In this document: positions 8,145-19,012 of the stretch, one piece after another | Layout of the letters: each line of letters opens with the position of its first letter | Position numbering within the stretch: the stretch's first letter is position 1 | NCBI RefSeq assembly: GCF_024346355.1 | Contig: NZ_JAGQCU010000002.1 | Coordinates: 124,001 to 188,000 of the forward strand | DNA: 64,000 nt | Reading direction: 5' to 3' | Source of the DNA: Cyanobium sp. ATX 6A2 | GTDB lineage: Bacteria > Cyanobacteriota > Cyanobacteriia > PCC-6307 > Cyanobiaceae | Program-made: the position numbers and the translations under genes | The notes under the pieces: model-generated | The model's input: the letters and a program-made list of their open reading frames with translations, nothing else | Database searches by the model: none | What the model was told of the DNA's origin: nothing

Positions 8145-9776
8145 ATGCCCTGGCCGCGCTTCGCCCTCCGTTTCCACGCCCACTTGCCCAGCCCCCCCAG
8201 GCCCCGGGCGGCCTCAGGTGCACCGCTGCGGCAGCTGGCACCCCTGGGGCTGGCCCTGCCGGTGCTGCTGGCCGGCGGTTGCCGGGCGGAATCGCTGCCG
8301 CCGCCGGCCGCCGCCGCTGAGGCCCTGCACTGGTCGGTGCCCAGCCCGCCGCAGGTGGATTCGCTCACGCCCGTGATCTGGGTGGCCCTGGCCTCCCGCC
8401 TGCGTCCCTCCCAGCCGATCGAGCTGCGCAGCGCCCAGGGACTGCTGACGCTGGTGGCCCCCGACGGTGCCCGCTACCAGACCAACAGCCTGCTGCTGTA
8501 CTGGCGCGATCAGCCCCTGGAGCCGCCCAAGCGCATCCGCCGCCAGGTGCTCGGCCCCTTCTCCAGCTACGAGAGCGCCGCTGAGGCCGCCAGCCGCTGG
8601 CGCCGCGCCGGCGCCGATCCGGTGATCGCTTACCCCCGCGACTGGGAGGTGTGGGCGGCGGCGGACGCTCCCCTGCCGGCCGACCTGGGACCGGCCCGGA
8701 TGGTGGAGCAGGTGCACACGCAGCGGGCCGTTCTGGAGCTGCGCCGCGACAGCGGCCCCGTGTCCCTCGCCGGTCCCATGACCCTGGAGACCCCCGGCGG
8801 GCTGCGCTGGGACGGCGGTGCCAAAGCCGGGAGCGGCGTGTTCGCCGGACCGTTCCGGCTCCTGCCCGATGCCCATGGCGGCTGGAGCCTGGTGGAAACC
8901 GTGCCCCTGGAGCGTTATCTGCAGGGCGTGGTGCCCCATGAGATCGGTGCCGGCTCACCCCCGGTGGCCCTGGCGGCCCAGGCGGTGCTGGCCCGCACCT
9001 GGGCCCTGCGCAACCTGGCGCGCTTCGCCGTGGACGGCTACCACCTCTGCGCCACGGTGCAGTGTCAGGTGTACGCCGATCCGCGCACGGCCGGACCGGC
9101 GGTGCGCCAGGCCATCGACGGCACCCGCCACCAGGTGCTGGCCTGGCAGGGCCGGCCGATCCACGGGGTGTATCACGCCACCAACGGCGGCGTCTCCGCC
9201 GGTTTCGAGGAGGCGTGGAGCGGTGAGCCGCTGCCCTACCTGCGCCCCCGGGTGGATGGCGCCGCCGCCCTCGAGCAGCGCTTCGCCCTGCCCCTGGCCG
9301 CCGCCCAGGTGGGCCCCCTGCTCTCCACCTCCGGCTTCTACGGCGCCGACCACCCCCGCTTCCGCTGGACCCGCACCCTGGAGGCGGGCGAGATGCGCCA
9401 GGCCCTGCAGGTCCAGGCCCCCGAACTCGGCACACCCGAGCGCGTGAGCGTGCTGGAGCGGGGGCCGAGCGGACGGGTGCTGGCTCTGGAGATCGCCGGC
9501 AGCGGCGGCCAGAGCGTGGTGCTGCGGCTGGATGCCATCCGCCGCAGCTTTGCGCAGCTGCCCAGCACCCTGTTCGTGGTGGAGCCGGTGGGGCCGGGCC
9601 GCTGGCGCTTCGTGGGCGGCGGCTTCGGCCATGGGGCCGGTCTGTCCCAGGCCGGTGCCATCGACCTGGCCAGGCGGGGCTGGAGCCTGCAGCGGATTCT
9701 TGAGCACTACTACCCGGGCACCCAGCTGCAGCCCCTCTCGGCCCTCGGCCCCGGCCTCGCCGGGGAAGCCCCCTAG
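8145..9776 (+). CDS. SpoIID/LytB domain protein (amidase-enhancer family)
   Basis: The 543-aa product starts at the ATG at 8145; the frame upstream overlaps rpmI and lacks homology. A hydrophobic segment (LAPLGLALPVLLAGG) just before a cysteine (GGC) suggests a signal or lipobox-like sequence near residue 45. The C-terminal two thirds carry the SpoIID/LytB domain: VPLERYLQGVVPHEIG, LAAQAVLARTWAL, YHATNGGVSAGFEEAW and GGFGHGAGLSQAGA. SpoIID enzymes are lytic transglycosylases on denuded peptidoglycan, and LytB proteins enhance amidases. The cyanobacterial members are of unproven function, presumably in cell-wall remodelling. Confidence 0.85.
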   Translation: MPWPRFALRFHAHLPSPPRPRAASGAPLRQLAPLGLALPVLLAGGCRAESLPPPAAAAEALHWSVPSPPQVDSLTPVIWVALASRLRPSQPIELRSAQGLLTLVAPDGARYQTNSLLLYWRDQPLEPPKRIRRQVLGPFSSYESAAEAASRWRRAGADPVIAYPRDWEVWAAADAPLPADLGPARMVEQVHTQRAVLELRRDSGPVSLAGPMTLETPGGLRWDGGAKAGSGVFAGPFRLLPDAHGGWSLVETVPLERYLQGVVPHEIGAGSPPVALAAQAVLARTWALRNLARFAVDGYHLCATVQCQVYADPRTAGPAVRQAIDGTRHQVLAWQGRPIHGVYHATNGGVSAGFEEAWSGEPLPYLRPRVDGAAALEQRFALPLAAAQVGPLLSTSGFYGADHPRFRWTRTLEAGEMRQALQVQAPELGTPERVSVLERGPSGRVLALEIAGSGGQSVVLRLDAIRRSFAQLPSTLFVVEPVGPGRWRFVGGGFGHGAGLSQAGAIDLARRGWSLQRILEHYYPGTQLQPLSALGPGLAGEAP

Positions 9777-9800
9777 AGTTGCCCCAACTCCGGGATCGCC

Positions 9801-11177
9801 ATGGCCGCTGACGCCAGTGCCACCGATCGCCGTCGGGGCAAGTCGGCGCTCTTTGTGCTGGTATGCGGCTGCGCAGGCCTGGGCCCCCACTGGCTGGACC
9901 CAGGCCTGCGGCTGCTGCCCGCCATCGCCATGGCCCTGTTTCTCGGCGGATACAGCATCCGCACGGTGCTGGCGCCGGCGCTCAGCGGCCTGCGGCCGGC
10001 CCTGGACTGCCACCAGCTGGCCGCAGGCAAGCCCCCCGCAGGCCATGCCCCCGCCGCGGAGGGTGGCGGGGCGCCACCGCCGCCATTGCCGGCGGTGGAT
10101 GTGGTGGTGGCCGCCCGCGATGAGCAGGCGGTGATCGGACGCCTGGTGGAGCGCATCGCCGCCCTGCACTACCCGCCCCAGCTGCTGCGCCTGTGGGTGG
10201 TGGATGACGGCAGCAGCGACCGCACCCCCCAGGTGCTGGCTGAGCTGCAGGCGCGGCACGGCTTTCTGCAGGTGCTGCGCCGGGAGCCCGACGCCGGAGG
10301 CGGCAAGTCTGGCGCCCTGAATCTGGCCCTCAGCCAGCTGCGCGCCCCCTGGATGCTGGTGCTCGACGCCGACGCCGACCTGCAGCCGGACACCCTCGAA
10401 CGGCTGATCCCCCAGGCCGAGGCGGGGGGCTGGGGGGCGGTGCAGCTGCGCAAGGCGGTGGCCAATCCCGAGGCCAACTGGCTCACCCGCGCCCAAGCCA
10501 TGGAGATGGTGCTCGATGCGGTGGTGCAGGAGGGGCGCCTGATGCAGGGTGGTGTGGTGGAGCTGCGCGGCAATGGCGAACTGCTGCGGCGGGCATCGTT
10601 GCTGAGCGCCGGCGGTTTCAATGAGGCCACCGTCACCGACGATCTCGACCTCAGCATCCGCCTGCTGCTCGATCGCCAACTGGTGGCGATCTCCTGGGAT
10701 CCACCGGTGCGGGAGGAAGCGGTGCTCAGCCTGCAGGCCCTGTGGCGGCAGAGGCAGCGCTGGGCTGAGGGTGGCCTGCAGCGCTTCTTCGACTACGCCC
10801 CGGGCCTGCTCTCCCCGCGGCTGGGAGCCCGCCTCAAGCTCGACCTCGCCAGTTTCTTTCTGCTTCAGTACGTGCTGCCGGTGATGGCGGCTGCCGATCT
10901 GCTCGGGGCCGCCATCACCCGCACCCTGCCCACCATCTGGCCGCTGTCGTTTGTGGCCTTCGGCCTGTCGGGGGTGTCGATCGTGGTGGGCTGCCGCCGC
11001 TCCAGCGAGGGCCCGCCGCTGCCGGCCATGGGCCCGCTCAACCTCGCCCTGGGCATCCTCTACCTGGGGCACTGGTTCCTGGTGATCCCCTGGACCACCC
11101 TGCGCATGGCCCTGCTGCCCAAGCGGCTGGTGTGGGCCAAGACCCTGCACCTGGGAGAGGATGCGGCCACCGCCTGA
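9801..11177 (+). CDS. mgdA: Family 2 membrane glycosyltransferase, probable glucosyl-diacylglycerol synthase
   Basis: This 458-aa processive-type GT2 enzyme has two N-terminal membrane segments, then the catalytic domain with VDVVVAARDEQAVIGRLVERI, WVVDDGSSDRT, GKSGALNLAL, LVLDADADL, the TDDLDLS motif and QRQRW (QxxRW). Three or four C-terminal transmembrane helices follow. The order GKSGALN / ADAD / TDD / QxxRW with flanking helices matches the cyanobacterial monoglucosyl-diacylglycerol synthase (Sll1377 type), which makes the precursor of the main thylakoid galactolipid. That substrate assignment is inferred; another lipid or polysaccharide acceptor remains possible. Confidence 0.65.
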   Translation: MAADASATDRRRGKSALFVLVCGCAGLGPHWLDPGLRLLPAIAMALFLGGYSIRTVLAPALSGLRPALDCHQLAAGKPPAGHAPAAEGGGAPPPPLPAVDVVVAARDEQAVIGRLVERIAALHYPPQLLRLWVVDDGSSDRTPQVLAELQARHGFLQVLRREPDAGGGKSGALNLALSQLRAPWMLVLDADADLQPDTLERLIPQAEAGGWGAVQLRKAVANPEANWLTRAQAMEMVLDAVVQEGRLMQGGVVELRGNGELLRRASLLSAGGFNEATVTDDLDLSIRLLLDRQLVAISWDPPVREEAVLSLQALWRQRQRWAEGGLQRFFDYAPGLLSPRLGARLKLDLASFFLLQYVLPVMAAADLLGAAITRTLPTIWPLSFVAFGLSGVSIVVGCRRSSEGPPLPAMGPLNLALGILYLGHWFLVIPWTTLRMALLPKRLVWAKTLHLGEDAATA

Positions 11178-11226
11178 GCGGTACCAGGCTGAGCGGGCCC
11201 AGGCCGGGGTGCTCACAGGCCTGGGG

Positions 11227-13119
11227 TCAGCCGTCGCCCCCCTGGAGTTCGTCGAGGGGGCCGTCGTAATCAACCACTTCGCCGTTGAAGAACTCCGCCA
11301 GCCGGCGTGCCTGCTGATCCAGCGCGGAGCTGGGTGCCGAGTCTGCAGCTGGCTGCAGCGGTGACTCCGGGGTCGTTGGCTGCGCCGCCGCCGCCGTTGG
11401 TGAGGATTGCTCCTCGTCGGGGGCGACCGCAGTCACCGCCGGCGAGGCGCTGCCTGCGGTCGGGGCAGGTGCGGGGGGTGGCGCCGATGATGGTGTCGGG
11501 GCTGCCGCCGGGGCTGGTTTGGCCGTGACCCTTGAGACCAGTGCCGGAGCGGGTGGCGGCGGCGCCTGGGTCCGGGTGTCCAGGCCGGCCTGCAGCGTCA
11601 GCTGGCGGGGCCCGCCCAAGGCCCGGGCGATGGCCTGTTCCACCAGGCTCTGGCGGGTCTGCACCATGGCCATCCAGGTGCCGGCCACCTGCACCACGGC
11701 CTGGCGTTCATCCAGCCGCAGCAGCCGGGCCTGCTGGGAGAGCAACATGCGCGTGGAGGGCAGCTCCAGCCCGGCCAGGATCTGCTGCCACAGCTCCTCC
11801 AGGTTGGGTCCGCCGGCATCGTCGGCACCTGGGGAACCTGCAGTGGGAGTGGCAGCGGGCTGGGCCGGCGGCACCGAAGTCGGTGGCACTGAGGCCAGTG
11901 GCACCGAGGCCAGTGGCACTGGCTCAGGCGCTGACTCCGGCTGGGGCGGCGCTGCAGTCGGCCCAGGGCCGGGCGCCGTGGGGGCGGGCGCCGTGGGCCT
12001 GGGGGGGGCGCTGGCTGCCGGGGTTGGCTCGGCCAGCAGGCCCAGCAGCAGCACCTCCAGCCAGAGGCGCGGATTGACGCTGTGGCGCAGCTGCTGCTCG
12101 CTGCTGCGCAGCTGGGCCTGCCAGCCCAGCAGCCGGGCCTTGCCGATGGCGCGGGCCAGGGCCGGCAGCTGCTCACGCAGCTGGGGGGAGATGCCGGTGA
12201 GCTCCAGCCGCTCCGGCGCGATCCCCGCCAGCACCAGATCCCGCAGCAGGCTCACCAGACCCTGCAGCACCGCCGCCGGTTCGCGGCCCCGCTCCAGCAG
12301 GCCGCGGCAGGTTTCGAGCACGGCCACGGGGTCGCCCACGGCCAGGTTCTGGGCCAGCTGCAGCAGTTCCTGCTCCGGCACCACCCCCAGCAGCTCCCAC
12401 ACCGCCGCCGCTTCGATCGGCGCCGGCAGCAGGCTGAGCTGATCCAGCAGGCTCTCGGCGTCGCGCATTCCACCCTGGGCCCGCTGGGCCACCACGTGCA
12501 GGGCCTCGGCGCTGATGTCGATCTGCTCCCGTTCGGCGATCCAGCCCAGGTGCCCCTCCAGGGCCTGCAGGGGAATGCGGCGGAAGTCGAAGCGCTGGCA
12601 GCGGCTGAGGATCGTGGGCAGCACCCGCTGCGGGTCGGTGGTGGCCAGCACGAACACCACCCGCGGGGGGGGCTCCTCCAGGGTTTTGAGCAGGGCGTTG
12701 AAGGCGGCGGTGGAGAGCATGTGGCACTCGTCCACCACGTACACCTTCCAGCGCGCCTGCACCGGCGCGAAGCGGGAGCGCTCGATCAGCTCGCGGATGT
12801 TGTCCACGCCGGTGTTGGAGGCGGCGTCGATCTCGATCACATCGAGGGCGTTGCCGGCGGCGATGGCGGTGCACAGCTCGCAAACCCCGCAGGGCTCCGG
12901 GGTGGGCCCGTCGGTGGCGAGGCAGTTGAGCGAACGGGCCAGGATGCGGGCGCTGGAGGTCTTGCCGGTGCCGCGTGGCCCGCTGAACAGGTAGGCCGGA
13001 GCGATCCGCCCGGAGAGCAGGGCGTTGGCGAGGGTGGCGGCGATCGCCTCCTGGCCCACCAGCTGATCGAAGCGCTGCGGCCGGTATTTGTGGTGAAGCG
13101 GCTGGTAGGCCTGGGACAT
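11227..13119 (-). CDS. dnaX: DNA polymerase III subunits gamma/tau
   Basis: DnaX is the clamp-loader ATPase of the replisome. In the 630-aa protein the N-terminus YQPLHHKYRPQRFDQLVGQE leads to Walker A GPRGTGKT (residues 47-54). Next come the zinc-binding cysteines (near CLATDGPTPEPCGVCELC), VYVVDECHMLS (Walker B), the SRC motif in TILSRCQRF, and the clamp-loader domain III. The C-terminal 260 residues are Pro/Ala-rich linker plus tau-like tail, including a small 15-nt tandem repeat. No intein is present, although dnaX carries one in some cyanobacteria. The last residues (NGEVVDYDGPL) are typical of cyanobacterial DnaX. Confidence 0.95.
   Translation of the reverse strand: MSQAYQPLHHKYRPQRFDQLVGQEAIAATLANALLSGRIAPAYLFSGPRGTGKTSSARILARSLNCLATDGPTPEPCGVCELCTAIAAGNALDVIEIDAASNTGVDNIRELIERSRFAPVQARWKVYVVDECHMLSTAAFNALLKTLEEPPPRVVFVLATTDPQRVLPTILSRCQRFDFRRIPLQALEGHLGWIAEREQIDISAEALHVVAQRAQGGMRDAESLLDQLSLLPAPIEAAAVWELLGVVPEQELLQLAQNLAVGDPVAVLETCRGLLERGREPAAVLQGLVSLLRDLVLAGIAPERLELTGISPQLREQLPALARAIGKARLLGWQAQLRSSEQQLRHSVNPRLWLEVLLLGLLAEPTPAASAPPRPTAPAPTAPGPGPTAAPPQPESAPEPVPLASVPLASVPPTSVPPAQPAATPTAGSPGADDAGGPNLEELWQQILAGLELPSTRMLLSQQARLLRLDERQAVVQVAGTWMAMVQTRQSLVEQAIARALGGPRQLTLQAGLDTRTQAPPPPAPALVSRVTAKPAPAAAPTPSSAPPPAPAPTAGSASPAVTAVAPDEEQSSPTAAAAQPTTPESPLQPAADSAPSSALDQQARRLAEFFNGEVVDYDGPLDELQGGDG
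11870..11914. repeat. 15-nt tandem repeat in the dnaX linker, three copies
   Basis: Three imperfect copies of GGCACYGARGYCRGT lie in tandem and encode PLASV/PPTSV-type pentapeptides in the Pro-rich linker of DnaX (minus strand). It is in frame and probably neutral, but prone to length variation. Confidence 0.6.
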
Positions 13120-13148
13120 GCGGGACGGCTGCGGAGCGCGGGGGCTGA

Positions 13149-13844
13149 TCAGGACCGGTCAGGACCGGCCGAGGGCAGCAGACCCCGAGGCGGCTCCTGA
13201 CCCTCGAGCAGCCCCTGCAGGCGTTTCTCAAGCGCCGTCTCCAGATCCTCCACCTCCGCCAGCTGGTCGGCGAGCCTGAGGGCGGCGCGGCGCAGGCTCT
13301 CGAACTGGCTCTGACCCCAGCGCGCGTCGGCCTTCGCCAGTTCCTCATCCAGCCGGGCCTGCAGCGTCTGGCGCAGCTCCTCGAGCTGGCGCAGGGTGCG
13401 CCGGGCCAGTTCCAGCCCCCCTTCCAGCGGCACTCCCTGGCGCAGCAGCAGCCGGGTGCCGGCCAGGGCGGCGGCCGGCAGCCACTGGCCGATGGCCAGG
13501 GCGCCGAGGCTGCCGGTGTGCACCCAGTTCTCCACCTGGCCGCTGCGGTGCCGGCCCGTCTTGCACCAGTGGGCGAAGTGCTCGCAGTTGTTGAACAGCA
13601 GGTTGTAGTTCTGCTCGCCCAGCCGGCCCATCGCCCGTCGCAGGGTCACACCACTGGGCGAGCAGAGACCTGCGTCGTAGCGCACCACGCTGATCGGCTC
13701 GCTGCGGCTGAACTCCTGGCAGGGGCTGCGCAGGATCTCACGCCCCTCGAGGTAGTGGGCCACGCTGCCGTCGCCCAGATCGATGCCGTGGTGGCTGAAC
13801 AGGCCGTGCCGGCGGGGGACCTGCAGATGGTCGGCGGCGGCCAA
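13149..13844 (-). CDS. LRAT/NlpC-P60-like domain protein
   Basis: The 231-aa protein has the circularly permuted NlpC/P60 fold of the lecithin:retinol acyltransferase family. The N-terminal catalytic His lies in GLFSHHGIDLGDG and the nucleophile Cys in LLFNNCEHFAHWCKTG (NCEHF is the diagnostic motif). A hydrophobic segment (LGALAIGQWLPAAALAG) and a long coiled-coil (LRQLEELRQTLQARLDEELAKAD..., LADQLAEVEDLETAL) follow. Bacterial LRAT proteins are thought to be acyltransferases or thiol hydrolases; the substrate is unknown. It sits between dnaX and clpX on the same strand. Confidence 0.8.
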   Translation of the reverse strand: MAAADHLQVPRRHGLFSHHGIDLGDGSVAHYLEGREILRSPCQEFSRSEPISVVRYDAGLCSPSGVTLRRAMGRLGEQNYNLLFNNCEHFAHWCKTGRHRSGQVENWVHTGSLGALAIGQWLPAAALAGTRLLLRQGVPLEGGLELARRTLRQLEELRQTLQARLDEELAKADARWGQSQFESLRRAALRLADQLAEVEDLETALEKRLQGLLEGQEPPRGLLPSAGPDRS

Positions 13845-13850
13845 GGGGGA

Positions 13851-15209
<1,359 letters not shown>

Positions 15210-15364
15210 CGGGTGGGTGAGCCGGAGAGAGGTGCCGGGTCGGGCGGAGGGGCTGGATGGTGTCTGGAGGCCCCGTGGAGCTCAGCAGCCAGCATTGCCC
15301 CAATTGCCGGATTCGTCAGCCGCCTGGAAGGATCCAACCAGAGTGATCGAGCGTGGTTCGAGAC

Positions 15365-16102
15365 TCAGGCCGGGTGGACCCCCGCGACGGCGGCGGCAGT
15401 GGCCGCGGTGGTGTCCGTCACCACCCGGTCGATGAGGCCGTATTCAACCGCCTCCGCCGGAGAAAGGAAGTAGTCGCGATCGGTGTCTTCCGTGATCTTC
15501 TCCAGCGGCTGGCCGGTGTGCTCCGCCATCAGGCCGTTGAGGGTGTCTTTGAGGAAGAGGATCTCCCTGGCCTGAATCTCGATGTCAATGGCCTGACCCT
15601 GGGCGCCGCCGAGGGGCTGGTGGATCATGATCCGGGCGCTGGGAAGGGCCAGGCGCTTGCCTTTGGTGCCGCCGGAGAGCAGGAAGGCCCCCATGGAAGC
15701 GGCCAGGCCGTAGCAGATGGTCACCACGTCGGGCGCCACCTGCTGCATCGTGTCGTAGATGGCCAGGCCGGCGGTCACCGATCCACCCGGTGAATTCACA
15801 TAGATCTGAATGTCCTTCTCCGGATCCTCGGCCTCCAGGAACAGCAGCTGGGCCACCACCGCGTCGGCCACGGCGTCGTCGATGCCGGTGCCCAGGAAGA
15901 TGATCCGCTCGCGCAGCAGCCGCGAATAGATGTCGAAGGCGCGCTCGCCCTTGCCCGACTGCTCCACCACCGTGGGCAGCACCCCCGGCGCGGCCACCGG
16001 GCGGCCGCTGATCGCCTGGGGTTCCGGCCCCGCCCAGCGGCTGTGAACCGGATGGGGGCAGAGAGCCGTGGGGTCTGGCATCAGCGGTACGGCGTCGCTC
16101 AT
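15365..16102 (-). CDS. clpP: ATP-dependent Clp protease proteolytic subunit ClpP
   Basis: This 245-aa serine protease forms the ClpXP or mixed ClpP/R core. The catalytic triad is visible: Ser in GLAASMGAF, His in MIHQPLGG and Asp in TEDTDRDYF. The ATG at 16102 (MSDAVPL) is preferred over a TTG three codons upstream. The N-terminus is about 35 residues longer than in E. coli and is probably processed or poorly ordered. Position next to clpX and tig matches the cyanobacterial ClpP paralogue that partners ClpX. Confidence 0.95.
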   Translation of the reverse strand: MSDAVPLMPDPTALCPHPVHSRWAGPEPQAISGRPVAAPGVLPTVVEQSGKGERAFDIYSRLLRERIIFLGTGIDDAVADAVVAQLLFLEAEDPEKDIQIYVNSPGGSVTAGLAIYDTMQQVAPDVVTICYGLAASMGAFLLSGGTKGKRLALPSARIMIHQPLGGAQGQAIDIEIQAREILFLKDTLNGLMAEHTGQPLEKITEDTDRDYFLSPAEAVEYGLIDRVVTDTTAATAAAVAGVHPA

Positions 16103-16145
16103 GCGCGGCAAAGGGCAGGGCTGTTCAATCTATGGGCAGCGAGCT

Positions 16146-17576
16146 TCAGGTCGCAGCTGCCGGCTCGTCTGACGAGGGTTCGTCTGGGGAGGGCTGCTCT
16201 GCGGATGACGCCTCTGCCGGGGGCTTGGCGCTGATGGTGCTGTTCTCCTCCAGCCAGGCGAGCAGCTTGTCGCGCAGGAGATCGTCTGCCACCACCTGGT
16301 ACAGGCGCTCCGGATCGATCGCGCCCTCCTGGCTGAGGCCGCGGCGCACCTCCTTCACCTTGGCCTCCAGTTCGTCGGCAGCCACCTCGATGGCCTCGGC
16401 GGCCGCCAGGGCCTGCAGGGCCAGGCGGCGGCGCAGGCGCTGCTCCGCCTCCGGGCGGGAGGTGTCCATCAGCGAGCGCACCAGGTCGGGGGTGAACAGC
16501 TTCTTCACGTCCATTCCCTGCTGGGCGATCTGGCCGGCGGTCTGCTCGATCAGGGTGCGCACCTCCTGCTGGATCAGGGTTTCGGGCAGCTCCACCTCCA
16601 GTTGCTCCACCAGGGCGTCGAGCAGGGCGTCGTGGCGGGCGGCCTTGGCACGGCGCTCGCTGTCCTCCTTGAGCCGCGTCTCCAGGTCCTCGCGCAGCTC
16701 GGCGAGGGTCTGCTTGTCGCTGGCCTGCTGGGCGAAGGCATCGTCCAGAGCCGGCAGCTCGCGGGTCTTGAGATCTTTGAGGGTGATTTCGAAGCTGGCG
16801 CTGCGGCCCGCCGCATCCTTTTGGGCGTAGGTCTCGGGGAACCGGCACGCGATCGTCCTGGTGTCGCCCACGGCCATGCCGATCACCCCCTCCACGAAGC
16901 CGGGGATCATGCGGCCCTCCTCCAGCTCCACCTCGCTGGCGTCGCTGCTGCCGCCCTCGATCTCCTCGCCGCTGTCGGCGAAGACGCCCCGGAAGCTGAG
17001 CACGGCCACATCGCCGCTTGCGGCCGCCCGGTCTTCCACCGGCACCAGGGTGGCCATCTGGCGGCGGGATTGCTCGATCAGTTCATCCACCTTGGCCGGC
17101 TCGAAGGTCACCGCCTCCGCTTGGGCCTTCAGGGCCTTGGTTTGCCTGAGGGTGGGGGTGGGCTCGACATCGAGCTCCAGGGTGATGGTGAGATCGCTGC
17201 CGGGTTCGAAGCGCTCCAGCACAAGCTCGAAGCCCTCGCTCAGCTCCGGCCGGCCGATGGCGGCCACCTTCTCGCTGTCCAGGGCGTCGCGGCAGGCGGC
17301 ATCCACCAGATCCTCGAGGGCGGTGGCGCGCACACGCAGGGGCCCGATCTGCTGCAGGAGCACCGGCCGCGGCACCTTGCCCTTGCGGAACCCGGGCAGT
17401 CGGACGCTGCGGCTCAGTTTGTCCACAGCAGCCTCGTAGCTGGCCTGGCTGCGGCTGCCGGGAATGGCCACCTCCAGCGCCACCCGGCTGCCGGGGCGGG
17501 GGGTGGAGGTCACCTGCAGGGACGCGGCCCCGCTGGTGGCCTGATCCTTCGAGGTGGCTTTGGCGGCGGGACTCAT
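16146..17576 (-). CDS. tig: Trigger factor (ribosome-associated chaperone and PPIase)
   Basis: Trigger factor binds nascent chains at the ribosomal exit. The 476-aa protein has the ribosome-binding loop with the signature [12 protein letters not shown] at about residue 60. A central FKBP-type PPIase domain ([21 protein letters not shown]) and a long helical C-terminal chaperone domain follow. The extreme C-terminus is an acidic Ser/Pro/Glu tail. The gene leads the tig-clpP-clpX cluster and is divergent from asd. Confidence 0.95.
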   Translation of the reverse strand: MSPAAKATSKDQATSGAASLQVTSTPRPGSRVALEVAIPGSRSQASYEAAVDKLSRSVRLPGFRKGKVPRPVLLQQIGPLRVRATALEDLVDAACRDALDSEKVAAIGRPELSEGFELVLERFEPGSDLTITLELDVEPTPTLRQTKALKAQAEAVTFEPAKVDELIEQSRRQMATLVPVEDRAAASGDVAVLSFRGVFADSGEEIEGGSSDASEVELEEGRMIPGFVEGVIGMAVGDTRTIACRFPETYAQKDAAGRSASFEITLKDLKTRELPALDDAFAQQASDKQTLAELREDLETRLKEDSERRAKAARHDALLDALVEQLEVELPETLIQQEVRTLIEQTAGQIAQQGMDVKKLFTPDLVRSLMDTSRPEAEQRLRRRLALQALAAAEAIEVAADELEAKVKEVRRGLSQEGAIDPERLYQVVADDLLRDKLLAWLEENSTISAKPPAEASSAEQPSPDEPSSDEPAAAT

Positions 17577-17935
17577 GGCAGTTCAGCGCAGCACGCAACC
17601 TTAAGAAAGAGGGCGACCCCCGCCCCGGGAGCGGTATGGTGCACCAACACAACAGAGTTCTGGCGGGGCTGCCGCGCATCGCCCGCCCGCACCTCTCCAC
17701 CAGTTCCGCGCCCGCCAGCTCCACCCATCCGGATCCCCAGCATGCTGCTGCCGGACAGGGTCCCGCTCCGCGACACCCAAGCTTCAACACACCTCCTGCC
17801 CAGCTCCCCCAGCCAGCTCCCTCCCCCACCTGATTCCGCGCTCCACACTCCGCGCCCCACCAGGTTCGCTCCAGCACCCGAGCACACCGCCTTCTGCCCA
17901 GGCCATCGAGCCCTCGCCATATCCGTTCAGCACCG
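17577..17935. other. Intergenic region between divergent tig and asd
   Basis: No gene or RNA is supported in these 359 bases. The region is C-rich on the plus strand, and open frames here have the composition of shadows. It must contain the promoters of tig and asd, but no convincing -35/-10 pair could be picked by eye. Confidence 0.4.
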
Positions 17936-19012
17936 TTGATCAGCGCTTCCACCGCCCTCTCGTCCGCTCCCCTCTCCCTGCCCCGCCGTCCGCTGCGGGT
18001 GGCCATTCTTGGCGCCACCGGTGCCGTGGGCCAGGAGCTGCTGCAGCTGCTCGATGAGCGCCGCTTCCCGGTGGCCGAGCTGCGCCCCCTGGCATCACCC
18101 CGCTCCGCCGGCCGCACCCTGCGCTGGCAGCAGCAGGAGCTGCCGATCACCGCGGTCAGCGCCGAAAGCTTCGACGGTGTGGATCTGGTGCTGGCCTCAG
18201 CCGGTGGTGCCGCCTCGCGGCAGTGGGCGCCGGTGGCGGCGGCGGCGGGTGCGGTGGTGATCGACAACTCCAGCGCCTTCCGCCTGGATCCCGACGTGCC
18301 GCTGGTGGTGCCGGAAGTGAACCCGCAGGCGGCCTTCCAGCACCGCGGCATCATCGCCAACCCCAACTGCACCACGATCCTGCTCACCCTGGCCCTCGCC
18401 CCCCTGCACGGGCGGCGGCCGATCCGCCGTGTGGTGGTGAGCACCTATCAGAGCGCCAGCGGCGCCGGTGCCCGGGCCATGGAGGAGCTGCGCCAGCTCA
18501 GCCGCACCGTGCTCGACGGCGGCGAGCCCCTCAGCCAGGTGCTGCCCCACTCCCTGGCCTTCAACCTGTTCCTGCACAACTCGCCCCTGCAGCCCAACGG
18601 CTACTGCGAGGAGGAGCTGAAGATGGTGAACGAGACGCGCAAGATCATGGGGATTCCCGATCTGCGCCTCACCGCCACCTGCGTGCGCGTGCCGGTGCTG
18701 CGGGCCCATTCCGAGGCCGTGAACATCGAGTTCAACGAGCCCTTCCCGGTGGAGGAGGCCCGTGAGCTGCTGCGCCATGCCGCCGGGGTGGAGCTGCTGG
18801 AGGACTTCGAGACCAACCGCTTCCCCATGCCCACCGATGTCACCGGCCGGGATCCGGTGGCGGTGGGCCGCATTCGCCAGGACATCAGTGACCCGCACGC
18901 CCTGGAGCTTTGGCTCTGCGGCGATCAGATCCGCAAGGGAGCGGCGCTCAATGCCGTGCAGATCGCCGAGCTGTTGCAGAGTCCGGCCCCGACCGAAGGA
19001 GGTGCCGTTTGA
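17936..19012 (+). CDS. asd: Aspartate-semialdehyde dehydrogenase
   Basis: Asd reduces aspartyl phosphate to aspartate semialdehyde, the branch point to lysine/diaminopimelate, threonine and methionine. The 358-aa protein has the NADP-binding motif [16 protein letters not shown] and the catalytic Cys in IANPNCTTI. The acceptor-binding RxPVxRxHSE is seen as [13 protein letters not shown]. The TTG at 17936 is the start used here; no strong ribosome-binding site precedes it, so the true start may lie slightly downstream. It overlaps dapA by 4 bp, forming an asd-dapA operon. Confidence 0.94.
   Translation: MISASTALSSAPLSLPRRPLRVAILGATGAVGQELLQLLDERRFPVAELRPLASPRSAGRTLRWQQQELPITAVSAESFDGVDLVLASAGGAASRQWAPVAAAAGAVVIDNSSAFRLDPDVPLVVPEVNPQAAFQHRGIIANPNCTTILLTLALAPLHGRRPIRRVVVSTYQSASGAGARAMEELRQLSRTVLDGGEPLSQVLPHSLAFNLFLHNSPLQPNGYCEEELKMVNETRKIMGIPDLRLTATCVRVPVLRAHSEAVNIEFNEPFPVEEARELLRHAAGVELLEDFETNRFPMPTDVTGRDPVAVGRIRQDISDPHALELWLCGDQIRKGAALNAVQIAELLQSPAPTEGGAV
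18995..19003 (+). promoter_or_regulatory. Strong ribosome-binding site deciding the dapA TTG start
   Basis: The sequence GAAGGAGGTG ends 5-6 nt before the TTG at 19009. This excellent Shine-Dalgarno match supports TTG as the genuine dapA start, within a TTGA overlap with the asd stop codon. Confidence 0.7.

Noticed and set aside
8955-11273. Minus-strand open frame of 772 codons opposite the SpoIID and glycosyltransferase genes
   Set aside because: Antisense shadow of two recognised genes with no own motif.
11227-13119. Intein or programmed frameshift in dnaX
   Set aside because: The protein reads continuously through the P-loop with normal length; no intein splice motifs and no slippery A-run with a hairpin were seen.
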